Of a DNA stretch of 39,674 nt, positions 21,536-30,114 are shown one piece after another (positions within the stretch are counted from its first letter, which is position 1; every line of letters begins with the position of its first letter). The position numbers and the translations under genes were made by a program. Under the pieces are notes generated by a model that saw only the letters and a list, made by a program, of their open reading frames with translations, did not search any database and was not told the DNA's origin. This DNA comes from Klebsormidium nitens. Lineage: Eukaryota > Streptophyta > Klebsormidiophyceae > Klebsormidiales > Klebsormidiaceae. The DNA lies in contig DF237614.1 of NCBI GenBank assembly GCA_000708835.1, positions 7,207-46,880 of the forward strand. The letters are read 5' to 3'.

Positions 21536-22083
21536 CTTAGTCTCCACATAACGGCCGCCATTTTAATGGCTTATCGGGACTAGTATGGAATGGGTTCATA
21601 GCCATCTAAGATCAAGTCTCTTGCATATGTGATTCGTGTTCTTGCATTTACTTTGTGATTATCAGCTGTCATGACATCAAGTCCGATGTGATCGCTCTGG
21701 TCCAAGATTATGTGAGGATTCATTGGGGGTAACTCTGCGGACAGCAGTTGCTATGCAGAGCGGCCTATTTCGCTCCACAGGATTTGCAACATGGATCTGA
21801 TATGAACTGAAGGCCAGGTCGGCTTGCTCTATTTGATACGATTTCGGTTGTGTGGCATGGTGAATGACACATGCAAAACCAACGTTGTGAATGCAAAAAT
21901 GACCGATCAACAATGGTATGACGTGGTATATAAAAAACGATGTTCGATATGTGGCTTTATTTGGTTGTCCTGGCGTCCAAGTCCATCTGCCCAAGCAGGA
22001 GACTGTCACTTTCCCGACTACATGCACCCACCCTGCTGCTACCTACTTTCACTGTTGATGGTTATCTACACACAAGTACTCTC
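21536..22083. other. Gap between convergent host genes
   Basis: This is the space between the end of the seven-exon gene and the end of the LysM gene on the other strand. It presumably holds both 3' untranslated regions. I see no gene, RNA or clear repeat. Confidence 0.5.
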
Positions 22084-22898
22084 CTACGGACTGTTGACTC
22101 TCTCTCCAATGCACATTGGAGTTCCCGGTCCCTGCTGATAGGTCTTCCTGACTTTGAGCACCTGCCCAATCTGCATCTGGGGGCCGCAGACATTGGGGTT
22201 AAGATTCTCAAGGTCAGACAAAGACACACCACACTTCTTGGCCACTGAGACGCATGTTTCACCTTTCTGAACCTGGTGTGTCTCGAAAGTAGTGCTATTG
22301 TTCAGATACACGGTACAACCAGGGATCTGCTTCGTGCACTGCAGACCCATTTCACCACCCTCGCAGTGAGCCGGTTCACAATAGTCCGACCACAGCTTGA
22401 AGCAGGTGCCCACGGTGATGTGGCCAGCAACCAGGTAGGCATAGTTGTCCTGAACGACCTGCTTCTTGTAGCAGGCTCCATTGAAGACAACGCTGACGCC
22501 AGGGATGGCGCTCAAAGTAGCCCCGCCATCGCACTTGCTCTCCACTGCCTGCACAGCAAAGACCACCTCTTCTAAAAATGGAATGCGAAGCACCAAGGGG
22601 CCACACGTGAACCATACTCCGGGAATACCAAGGAGCCAGAAACAGACGCACATGAAATCCAATAACTGTTTCGACCAGGGCCCAACGCAACAAAAGCACA
22701 GCGTACAATCTTGCCTGCCAAGAAACTTCATCTAGGATAAGAAGTCATGTTCACCTTGGATACAACGCCTCCTTGTATGATCTTGCAGGCCACACGGACG
22801 TCGTCGCAAAAAGCGTTCCCCAGATGCACCTGCAGGATGCTGAATCCTAGGATCACGAGAAGATACGTAGCTGGGTGACTGCTCTGGCGTTTTGCCAT
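22084..22898 (-). CDS. Secreted LysM-domain protein, two exons
   Basis: Exon 1 (22898-22755) starts MAKRQSSHP and encodes a signal peptide (TYLLVILGFSILQVHLGNAF). The intron 22754-22549 has GT and a TGTGCAG acceptor and is in phase 0. Exon 2 (22548-22084) gives a Cys-rich part and, near the C-terminus, a LysM module from HQVQKGETCVSVAKKCGV through LENLNPNVC to IGQVLKV. LysM binds N-acetylglucosamine polymers such as chitin or peptidoglycan. The protein is about 202 residues with many cysteines, has no membrane anchor after the signal peptide, and should be extracellular or wall-associated. The intron and style mark it as host. Confidence 0.75.
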
Positions 22899-23050
22899 GC
22901 TTGCCAAACGGACAATTTGCTTGCGAAATCTCGGAATGAACTGGGCATCGAACTTTTGCTCTCCTTTTATCCACCCGTTGGTTAAAAGGTTGAAGTGAAC
23001 GCCTCTGTGCTGCATTTGCGCGGACACCGTATCCAAGTTGGCGGATGGGT

Positions 23051-23222
23051 TGGGAGGCCGCCCATTCAAAGTCGTCGATGGCGACGGCCGCCGTTTTGGA
23101 GCCGTCGGATGTCAGGTATGGGAGGCCGCCCATTTAAAGTCGTCGGATATGGCAGCCGCCGCTTTTGAAGCCGTCGGATGTCATGTTTGGGAGGCCGCCC
23201 ATTTGAGGTCGTCGATGTGCGC
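23051..23222. repeat. 68-bp tandem repeat upstream of the LysM gene
   Basis: Units start at 23119 and 23188 as copies of the one at 23051. Each opens with TGGGAGGCCGCCCATT and continues with GTCGTCG, GCCGCCG and GCCGTCGGATGTCA. The third unit is cut short. It lies in the 5' region of the minus-strand LysM gene. Confidence 0.8.
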
Positions 23223-23248
23223 CCCACATGTGGTCAACAACTCCTGAC

Positions 23249-23349
23249 GATGATTTTTTTATATATTTATATAAAGTTTATAATTATATAGATTTTTATA
23301 GTTTATAGTTTATAGTTTATATAAATAAAATATTTATTATTTATTTATC
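23249..23349. other. AT-rich low-complexity spacer near the host/virus boundary
   Basis: About 100 bases are almost pure A and T, with repeated TTATAGT and TTTATAT. They separate GC-rich tandem repeats on the left from the MYND gene on the right. It may be an insertion footprint or simply a 3' flank. Confidence 0.6.
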
Positions 23350-23357
23350 TTTTTCTG

Positions 23358-23927
23358 CTACATGAACTGCATTACAACAGGGAGGTCGAACGATGTTGAT
23401 GTGAGCTGCATGGTGTTTATGTTCACGTCCCCAGTCTCTGGTGCAGACTTATCGTAGAAATAACGCACCTTGACTCCTGACATTACACTATACTCTTCCT
23501 TTTCTGAGAGGCTCTGCTTGTTCCCAACCTTCAGCACTCGCGCTATATCGTCCTTGCTCAGATGTCCTAGCAGGGGGAAAGACTTGGAAGCACCCACGGG
23601 TATCAGCCAGTATTCTGCTACGGCACGCATAGCCTTCAACTTTTCTGCCAGTCCATCGCGGTCGAACTTGACGAACGTTCCCTGCCCACCGTGCTCCTCC
23701 TGTGTCTCTACCTTGCTCGTACCCATGACATTCCGCGCCTCCTTTCTACCGACCTTCTTTTGGACTTTCGCTGGGATGTCTGCGTGAGCGGGTACCTTGC
23801 AGACTGCCTTGTGTCCATCTTTCCAAGCTGCACTCTGGCAGACCGTGCTGCAGTAGGATACGTAGAAGCACCTTCCACACCGTTTCAGGTCATCACGGGA
23901 ACCACAGTGGTCGCATGCAGGAGCCAT
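23358..23927 (-). CDS. MYND-type zinc-finger protein
   Basis: The ATG at 23927 starts 189 codons. The first about 45 residues form a MYND finger: CDHCG, then CGRCFYVSYCSTVCQ, then WKDGHKAVC, giving the C-x2-C, C-x2-C, C-x3-C, H-x3-C ligand order. MYND fingers bind short proline-rich peptides. The rest (containing EYWLIPVGASKSFPLLGHL) is not recognised. The gene is intronless. Both host and giant-virus genomes carry MYND proteins, and it lies between the last spliced host gene and the first clear viral gene, so its origin is open. Confidence 0.65.
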   Translation of the reverse strand: MAPACDHCGSRDDLKRCGRCFYVSYCSTVCQSAAWKDGHKAVCKVPAHADIPAKVQKKVGRKEARNVMGTSKVETQEEHGGQGTFVKFDRDGLAEKLKAMRAVAEYWLIPVGASKSFPLLGHLSKDDIARVLKVGNKQSLSEKEEYSVMSGVKVRYFYDKSAPETGDVNINTMQLTSTSFDLPVVMQFM

Positions 23928-24053
23928 TGTCCCTCTTGTGTGTGTTTTTCCCTTGAGCAGCCACAAATTGCAGTGAGAAAACCGCTCTGGTCGATCTGTC
24001 GTTGGTCTTGCACGGGGGCTTAATCTAAAAGAACCTTGCACTCCTTGAGACAT

Positions 24054-24303
24054 GTGATTCTCCCTTGAAGTATACCATTACCGTAGTCTACCGTTACCAG
24101 ATGACGCCAGACACGACCGTCCGCGACACATATGACGATCCAGATATTTTACAAACTTTCCCGCGCAAACCTCTGCATTGTGCCTAAGGGGAGTCCTGCT
24201 CACTTTCATTTTTTCGGCATAGAGACAGACGCAGAGAAGCAAGATGGTGGGGATCTACGCCGTCAGGTCCGGGGAGGTGCCATGCCATATGAATGTCATG
24301 CTA
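24054..24303. other. Non-coding gap at the host/virus transition
   Basis: No gene is evident. A 62-codon frame across it ends inside the relic Fanzor end and has no recognisable content. The insertion point of the viral DNA is most likely in or near 23250-24430, but no duplicated target or viral terminus can be identified. Confidence 0.35.
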
Positions 24304-24354
24304 CAGCCTGTTCAGAATAAAATGGCACACTCGCCATAGTACTCTGCCGTATCT
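24304..24354 (-). mobile_element. Relic right end of a third Fanzor element
   Basis: Read on the plus strand, this 51-bp stretch matches the reverse complement of the last 51 bases of the element ending at 32137, with about 46 of 51 identical by eye. It includes the terminal inverted repeat (CAGCCTGTTCAGAATAAAAT) and the adjoining GGCACACTCGCC and GCCGTATCT. A TA dinucleotide precedes it, as at the intact elements. Homology stops at 24354, so the rest of the element has been lost. It lies about 75 bp upstream of the histidine-kinase start. Confidence 0.8.
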
Positions 24355-24427
24355 ACTGTAGGATCATGTTTTGACTATCAGGTAACGTGAGAGTACTGAC
24401 AAAAATCCTCTCATATATCAGAAAAGT

Positions 24428-26738
24428 ATGCCCACTGCATCATACAAAGCTACTACCGTTTGTGGTGGAGTAGTATTCATATCGTTTTTGGCAACCATGC
24501 TCTACATGGTCGGGTGGTCCCCCAGCAGCTCCGCACGGAGTCCTCTCGCGGCGAGTCTAGAGCTGGAAACGCTCTCCGGAATCGAAGATGAGATCAAGAA
24601 CGTGGTCGATGGCTCTATGAGAGCGTGCGTGACGGCCGGCCGGGCCATAGCTTCCGGTTTAGAAGGCAATGAAGACACTTGGGACGCCATCCACGCAAGA
24701 AGCCCCGCCCTCTGGGGAAACCTTGCAGGGCTCCAGGTACTTCACCAGCGCCGGATTCCAGTCCGCGAGCAATCTGTCCCTTTCTTTCGTCCGGACAGGT
24801 AACAGCATCATAGAATACACACGAAACGCGACGGATGCACCCAACATCACTGGTTACGAGGTATCATACGATTCAGGCAGAGCATCGCCCATCCCTACGA
24901 ACTTCATCGCAACCCCACCCCTACAATACAGAGAATGGTACGTGAGAGCGGTCGCGCAGCAGGACAGAGCGATCGTCACGCCCTTGCTGAGCGTGCTGGG
25001 CTATCCCACCGTCATCGTCAGCTACGCGATTTCCGACAGTACGGATACGCTGAGAGGAGCGGTCAACTTGGGTCTGGACGTCAGCTTCGTCCTGTCGACC
25101 CTGGCGAGCAGGAATCGCACGGATTTCTCCACAACGTACGTGACAATACGTCAGAGTGGCGATCTGCTCCCCCTGACGCAGAGCCCTAACTTCACGCAAT
25201 TCGTGAACGCCTACAACTCGACCGACCCCTTTGTCTCCGAAAGCGCCCGCAAGCTCGGAAACGCACTCTATGACGAGAAGGATTACAACCTGCAGATACG
25301 CCTGCGGGGTCGCAGGTATTTCGTGGGAGTGAAGAAGCTTCTGAACAACGTCGATCTTACGATGGTAGTCCTCATGCCGAGGGACTACTTCTTCGCTCGG
25401 GTGGACCACGACAGGACCGTGACCATCGGGGTCTTCTGCGCGGCCATGGCCCTCTGGGCTGTGTTCGCGCTGGTAGTCAGTATTGCCTTCTTCAGGTTGC
25501 GGAAGCGGGAGCGGATCCTACGGGCCGCCGCCAAACACGAGGAAGAACAGCATAAGCTCAAGCAGATTCTGTTGACCAGGCTGAGCCACGAGTTGCGGAC
25601 GCCGATGACCGTAGTCATGGGTTTGCTGGAAGAGCTCCAGAACGATTGTAAACAAGAGGACCTCATGGAGAACGTGAACCTGTTGAAGAAGACGAGCATC
25701 GATATGTTGCACCTTTTAGACGGAATTCTCGTCCTCGCGAAGAACGAAGCCGGAAAGACAAACGTGGAGAAGCAACTGTTCGACCTGAAGGCCGAGCTGA
25801 AGGCCGCTTTAGCAGCCATAGCCCCTCTCCTAACACCCCAAGGAGTGACCACGAGCCTCAAGTACGATGAGCACATGGCAAAGGAATTCGTGGGTGACCG
25901 CCGCGTGTTGCGGCAGATCCTGGACAACCTCCTAAACAATGCGGCAAAGTTCACGGACCACGGGCGTATCGAGATCGAGGTCGCGGGGAATCCAGTGAAA
26001 ACGGACGATAGGTACCTCGTAGAGATCATGGTGAGAGACACGGGCATAGGTATCGATCCTTCTCGACGAGAAGCCATCTTCGAAGAATTCGTGCAGGCCA
26101 ACGATCGTATGAAAACTCTTTACGGAGGTAGCGGTCTCGGTCTGAGCATAGTGCGTTCGCTTTGCAGACTATTGGGCGGGGACATCACCGTGGATTCCTC
26201 GTCGAGCCAGGGTACCTGCTTCCGATTTTCAGTGTCACTTGGCGTCCCATCCGCGTCCATCAGGAGGTCCGAGGTGGTGAGCGAGACCATGAAGAACGAC
26301 GACTCTCCGTTGGAAGGCATCCGCGTGTTGGTGGCGGAGGATACACGACTCATTAGTAAAATCCTGGAGCGCTTCCTGCTAAAAGAGGGGGCTAGAGCCA
26401 CGATGTCGGAAGACGGAAAGGCGGCTCTGGACATCTATTGCGAGCGGCCGTTTGACTACGACATCATCCTCATGGATTTGCAGATGCCTCGTTTGGATGG
26501 TTACGAGGCTACAAGGCAGATCCGTAAGCTGGAAACGGACGGTGCCCTCCCGGGGCGGGTCCCCATCGTTGCGTTGACCGCCCACGCCATGGAGAACGAT
26601 GCGATCAAGTGCCGTGAGGTGGGAATGAATGATTACATCCGGAAGCCGATTTCCCGCGAGACCATGTTGTCCACTATCCTCAGCCTCGCCCGATCTAAGC
26701 GGCTCAGCAGTTCGCGTTCGAATATTTTGAATCCTTGA
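24428..26738 (+). CDS. Transmembrane hybrid histidine kinase (frameshifted)
   Basis: The gene is in two overlapping frames. Frame A (24428-24802) has a membrane helix (GGVVFISFLATMLYMVGW) and the start of an extracytoplasmic sensor. Frame B (open to 26738) has the rest of a Cache-like sensor, a second helix near 25420-25490, and the kinase. The H-box SHELRTPM has its phospho-accepting His at 25587-25589. The N-box NLLNNAAKFT, G1 DTGIGID, F-box and G2 GGSGLGLSI are all present. The receiver domain has acidic residues in VLVAED, the Asp in LMDLQMPRLDGYEA (26475-26477), and the Lys in DYIRKP. The kinase half looks fully functional. Joining the frames needs a +1 change between about 24700 and 24760. 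No separate phosphotransfer protein is visible nearby. Confidence 0.85.
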
Positions 26739-26794
26739 AACGCAGTCCGTGGATACCCACTGCTTTTTTACTTCTTACGCAACGCACAAGCATG

Positions 26795-27340
26795 TCACGT
26801 AGTAGGTACAAGCTCGCCTGAAGACTTCTTCTGGACGCAGTCTTCCGGCACCCAATGCTTCTTAGTACCACCACCGTAAACCTCAGCATAGCCTTCTTCG
26901 ATGCAGATGGTTTGCAGAGACTTTGTATCGTCAGGTGAGAGGTAGATATCTCCAAGACACCTCCCGTACTTATCCCAACCCTTCGCATCCATCCAGATCA
27001 ACGCCACATTCTCTCTGAAAAGCTTGTTGATATCTTTCCTCGCATATTTTCCGTCTATCTCAAACACCCCAGGTGCCACGAGAGCGAGCATACGGTTGCG
27101 CGCCTTTATGGCCCACGCTTTCACCACGGGGTCTTTTGCATTCATCTCTGGTGCGTCGATGCCGAGCAGTCGCACGATAATCTTGTGGACGTCATTGTTC
27201 TGGAATGGAAAGACGACCGTACAAGTATCGAGGTCGTGCATACCTACAATTCGCGCCCACGCTTGCAATCCCGCCAACGAGAATAACTTTGTAGAATCAT
27301 CATACTTGGAGAGAAGCTGCGTAGCTTGCTCCTTGTCCAT
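26795..27340 (-). CDS. Staphylococcal-nuclease-like (SNase/TNase) protein
   Basis: The 181-residue frame has the SNase core: a first strand with HDLDTCTVVF, then VRLLGIDAPEM (Arg and acidic residues of the active site), an AIKARNRML helix, and DKYGRCLGDI carrying the second catalytic Arg. This family cuts DNA and RNA in a calcium-dependent manner and occurs in several large algal viruses. There is no signal peptide. It faces the histidine kinase tail to tail with 56 bp between them, and starts 47 bp past the stop of the next minus-strand gene. Confidence 0.8.
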   Translation of the reverse strand: MDKEQATQLLSKYDDSTKLFSLAGLQAWARIVGMHDLDTCTVVFPFQNNDVHKIIVRLLGIDAPEMNAKDPVVKAWAIKARNRMLALVAPGVFEIDGKYARKDINKLFRENVALIWMDAKGWDKYGRCLGDIYLSPDDTKSLQTICIEEGYAEVYGGGTKKHWVPEDCVQKKSSGELVPTT

Positions 27341-27387
27341 ATCGTATCAAGTTCTCGAGAAAAGAAAACGAACCCCACGCACGTTCA

Positions 27388-28737
27388 CTAAAAGTCCTCT
27401 CCGGTGAACGGATTTCGCTTCAATTTTGGGTATGGATGCATGTGTCTCTCCGGTTCCCTCAAGTAAGGCTTGAGGAGCTGCTGCTCGTGTGGCGTATTCG
27501 AGTACTGCAAGCCCGTCCTCTGCACCACCAGCCATCGCCACAGACACTCTCTCCAGGTATCAAAGTCTGCATCTCTCCTGGCTAGGAGGAATCGCTCTAT
27601 GAGTTTCCTCACCTCGTCCGATGCATCAGCAAGGAATCGATCGGCGTTCCCTCTCCGTACCTTCCATTCTTGCGGTGTGATGTTGCCGACGCTCGCCGGA
27701 TCGATGCCGTACAATCGGAGCAATCTCGCGCAGACCGACCGGATCCTCCGATAGTGATTGTCCGTGCTCTTCTCTCTATCATGAACCAGGTCCTGCAGCT
27801 GTCTATGGTAAGTGGGAAGGGAGTCGATGAATGCTTGTGCCTCCACTGGATCCTGTAGGAGAGCCCATATGTGACGGTAGGGACGAGTCTGTAGCTCCAG
27901 TCGCAGTCTGTGTAGATTTTCGGATCTGTTTAAGAGGAAACGCGCGTACCCATCGACCTGGTCGTTATGCTGCCGGATGAGCAGTGCCAGATGCTCCATT
28001 TCCCGGGAGTCATCCGCTCTGACGATCGTGTCAGGGAGATGTTGCCGCATCGAGAATTGTCCCAACACAGGTAGGGTGGCCTCTACAAAGTTTCTGTAGC
28101 CTCTGATCCGCAACAGGTCATTGGTGAGGAAGTCCGCTATAGCCTGCCGTAGACCCTCTATCCTTTCTAGGTACCCATCATCTAGGCTGCTCAGGTCGTC
28201 CAAGAGGGACCTGAGTCCGGGCCTAGCCACCCGGAGGAGCTGCTTCCACACGGCCCTCATCGGCAGCTGGAGATTGCGGTCGTGGAAACGGTCGGGTTGA
28301 CCCCACTGCCGTCGATCGAGATACAGATCCGTAAGGACCTCTCTCATGGGTGCCAAGGTGGTCACCACGTAACCTACGACCGCCCGAGCTCCGGGGTCGA
28401 AGAGGGCGATGGCCGTCGACTGATCAATGTCCCCAAGTCCACCCGCTTGAAGAAAGGGTCTGAGACGATTCCAGAGGGCCGCCGCGGTCGATCTCTTCCG
28501 GTCGTCCTGGCTCCGATCGGGCTCCTTGGCCTGCGCAGCGGGCTTGCACTCCGCACGCAATCGCTCTATCTCGCGGTACGACTCCCGGCCCAGGTCGGTG
28601 AGTCGGTTCCTGCCGTTCGATCGAAAGATCCGAGAGACTTCGGACGCCACCGCGCTCTGGCGTGCGTTCAAGCCAGCCCAGATGGCTAACCTCGCGTTCT
28701 CGTTCAGGTTCGAGAGCGTCAGTCTCCTGGCGTTCAT
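27388..28737 (-). CDS. Hypothetical 449-residue helical protein
   Basis: The long intact frame starts with ATG at 28737 (MNARRLTLSN). It is rich in Arg, Leu, Asp and Glu and appears almost entirely alpha-helical, with no membrane segment, signal peptide or cysteine motif. The C-terminus is proline- and lysine-containing (YPKLKRNPFTGEDF). I recognise no family. It is divergent from the lipase gene with a 73-bp shared upstream region, and upstream of the SNase gene on the same strand, so the two may be co-expressed. Confidence 0.75.
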   Translation of the reverse strand: MNARRLTLSNLNENARLAIWAGLNARQSAVASEVSRIFRSNGRNRLTDLGRESYREIERLRAECKPAAQAKEPDRSQDDRKRSTAAALWNRLRPFLQAGGLGDIDQSTAIALFDPGARAVVGYVVTTLAPMREVLTDLYLDRRQWGQPDRFHDRNLQLPMRAVWKQLLRVARPGLRSLLDDLSSLDDGYLERIEGLRQAIADFLTNDLLRIRGYRNFVEATLPVLGQFSMRQHLPDTIVRADDSREMEHLALLIRQHNDQVDGYARFLLNRSENLHRLRLELQTRPYRHIWALLQDPVEAQAFIDSLPTYHRQLQDLVHDREKSTDNHYRRIRSVCARLLRLYGIDPASVGNITPQEWKVRRGNADRFLADASDEVRKLIERFLLARRDADFDTWRECLWRWLVVQRTGLQYSNTPHEQQLLKPYLREPERHMHPYPKLKRNPFTGEDF

Positions 28738-28810
28738 CTTCTTTGATACTATCCTTGGAAAACATTAGGCGTCGGACCATCGAATATTCTCAAACATTGT
28801 GTATGCAAAG

Positions 28811-29652
28811 ATGGCTTCTCTCCTCGATTGCGCAGCCATCTCGTGGGCTGCATACACCGGCCTCGCGGGAATAAACAGAGAGCTGCCTGACTCGTGCAGA
28901 GACCTACTGCTCGGTTACGAGATCCGGGATGTGGCGGAGGGTGTCGTGATGGCGAAGAGGGGCAAGAGCGTCGTCCTCGCATTCAGGGGCACCGTGAGCT
29001 GGAGAGACATCGGAAGCGACCTCGAGCTATGGAGGAGGGAGCCCTGTAGGAAGATAACGAAGGTGGATGGCGCGTTGGTCCACGATGGTTTCGCCGACGC
29101 CTACCGCCGAGTCGCATGCAGTTGCATAGCCATCCTCGAGCATACCTTGGGAAAAGACGATCCATGACGGTGACGGGTCATTCAATGGGGGCAGTCGAGG
29201 CCCAGCTCTGCGCTCTGCACGTGGCGAGTGCGCTCGACATCAAGGACGTCCGTTGCGTGACCTTTGGTTCGCCAGGAGTGGGCAACGCAGCCTTCGTATC
29301 GGCCTTCTCTTCGGTGGTAAAGGAAAGCGTGAGGGTCGCCCACGTGCTCGATCCTATACCCAAGATCCTGCCTGCTGCTTATTTCGTGCAGACGCCCGAG
29401 CTTCAATCGGTGAAGGGGGAAGCCACGGTGAGCAGAGTGGCGAGCTCTGGCTTTTTGAGTCAACTATGGGGTAAGTTGCTACAGCTCGTGGAGGGGGACA
29501 TGCGCTACCACAGGCTGGCCACGTACATCGCGTGTCTGCGTGAAGAATCGGCTACCGAACGTGCACCTCAGGATGTAAAGTCTGACGAGACCGAAGAAGA
29601 ATACCACGCAGATTCGACGGGCATGCCGGAAGGCTCTCCGACGGACGCTTGA
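28811..29652 (+). CDS. Class 3 lipase, split by a -1 frameshift
   Basis: Frame A, from the ATG at 28811, gives SVVLAFRGTVSWRDI and VHDGFADAYR. Frame B gives TGHSMGAVEAQ with the catalytic Ser at 29182-29184, VTFGSPGVGN, an Asp in VLDPIPK (29350-29352) and a His in MRYHRLA (29509-29511). That is the full Ser-Asp-His triad of the fungal/plant class 3 lipase fold. Frames A and B join by a -1 step. The only sensible place is the heptamer GGGAAAA at 29149-29155, read as G-GGA-AAA in frame A. The joined product is about 280 residues. It may be programmed frameshifting, a one-base loss in an A run, or a sequencing error. It probably hydrolyses acylglycerols or membrane lipids. Confidence 0.75.
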
Positions 29653-29745
29653 GCGGACTTTTCGCGGTTTCGTCGTTTGTCCTTCTTCGATATTACAGTC
29701 TGTCCAGAGTAAATGGCACACCTTTTCTTTCAGCGATCGAACCGT

Positions 29746-30021
29746 CCGAGCTCCGAGAGCTCCTAGATCACCACGTGGTGGCCACATGCGTCTGAACTCC
29801 AAGAGCTTCTAGTTCGCCACGTGGTGGCAACAGGCGTCCGAACTCTGAGGGCTTCTAGTTCGCCACGTGGTGACCACAGGCGTCCGAACTCCGAGGGCTT
29901 CTAGTTCGCCACGTGGTGGCCACAGGCGTCCGAACTCCGAGGGCTTCTAGTTCGCCACGTGGTGGCCACAGGCGTCCGAACTCCGAGGGCTTCTTGTTCG
30001 CCACGTGGTGGCCACAGGCGT
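29746..30021. repeat. Six 46-bp tandem repeats carrying a CCACGTGG palindrome
   Basis: Units start at 29746, 29792, 29838, 29884, 29930 and 29976, with a partial seventh. Each holds a TTCGCCACGTGGTGGCCAC-like core, which contains the G-box/E-box CACGTG within an 8-bp palindrome, and a CCGAACTCCGAGGGCTTCT arm. The array lies between the left inverted repeat and the TATA box of the Fanzor gene. It may be a promoter array or a transposase-binding array. Confidence 0.9.
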
Positions 30022-30073
30022 CCGAACGACTTCAGTCCGAAAGGTTCTTCACTTCGGACGACCTCTCTCGGAG

Positions 30074-30079
30074 TATAAA
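30074..30079 (+). promoter_or_regulatory. TATA box of Fanzor gene 1
   Basis: TATAAA lies 41 bp before the ATG at 30115. The same spacing is kept in the second element (35619 to 35660). An earlier in-frame ATG at 30079 overlaps the TATA box, so it cannot be in the message if the box is used; this decides the start at 30115. Confidence 0.65.
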
Positions 30080-30114
30080 TGCAAGAAAGATGTCATTTTC
30101 ACAAACATTCCCAG

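Noticed and set aside
24668-24802. Separate short gene at 24428-24802
   Set aside because: It encodes the first membrane helix and the start of a sensor whose remainder is in the next frame; one frameshifted kinase explains it better.
29746-30021. CRISPR array
   Set aside because: The 46-bp units abut directly, with no unique spacers, and differ by point changes; it is a plain tandem repeat in a eukaryotic/viral setting.
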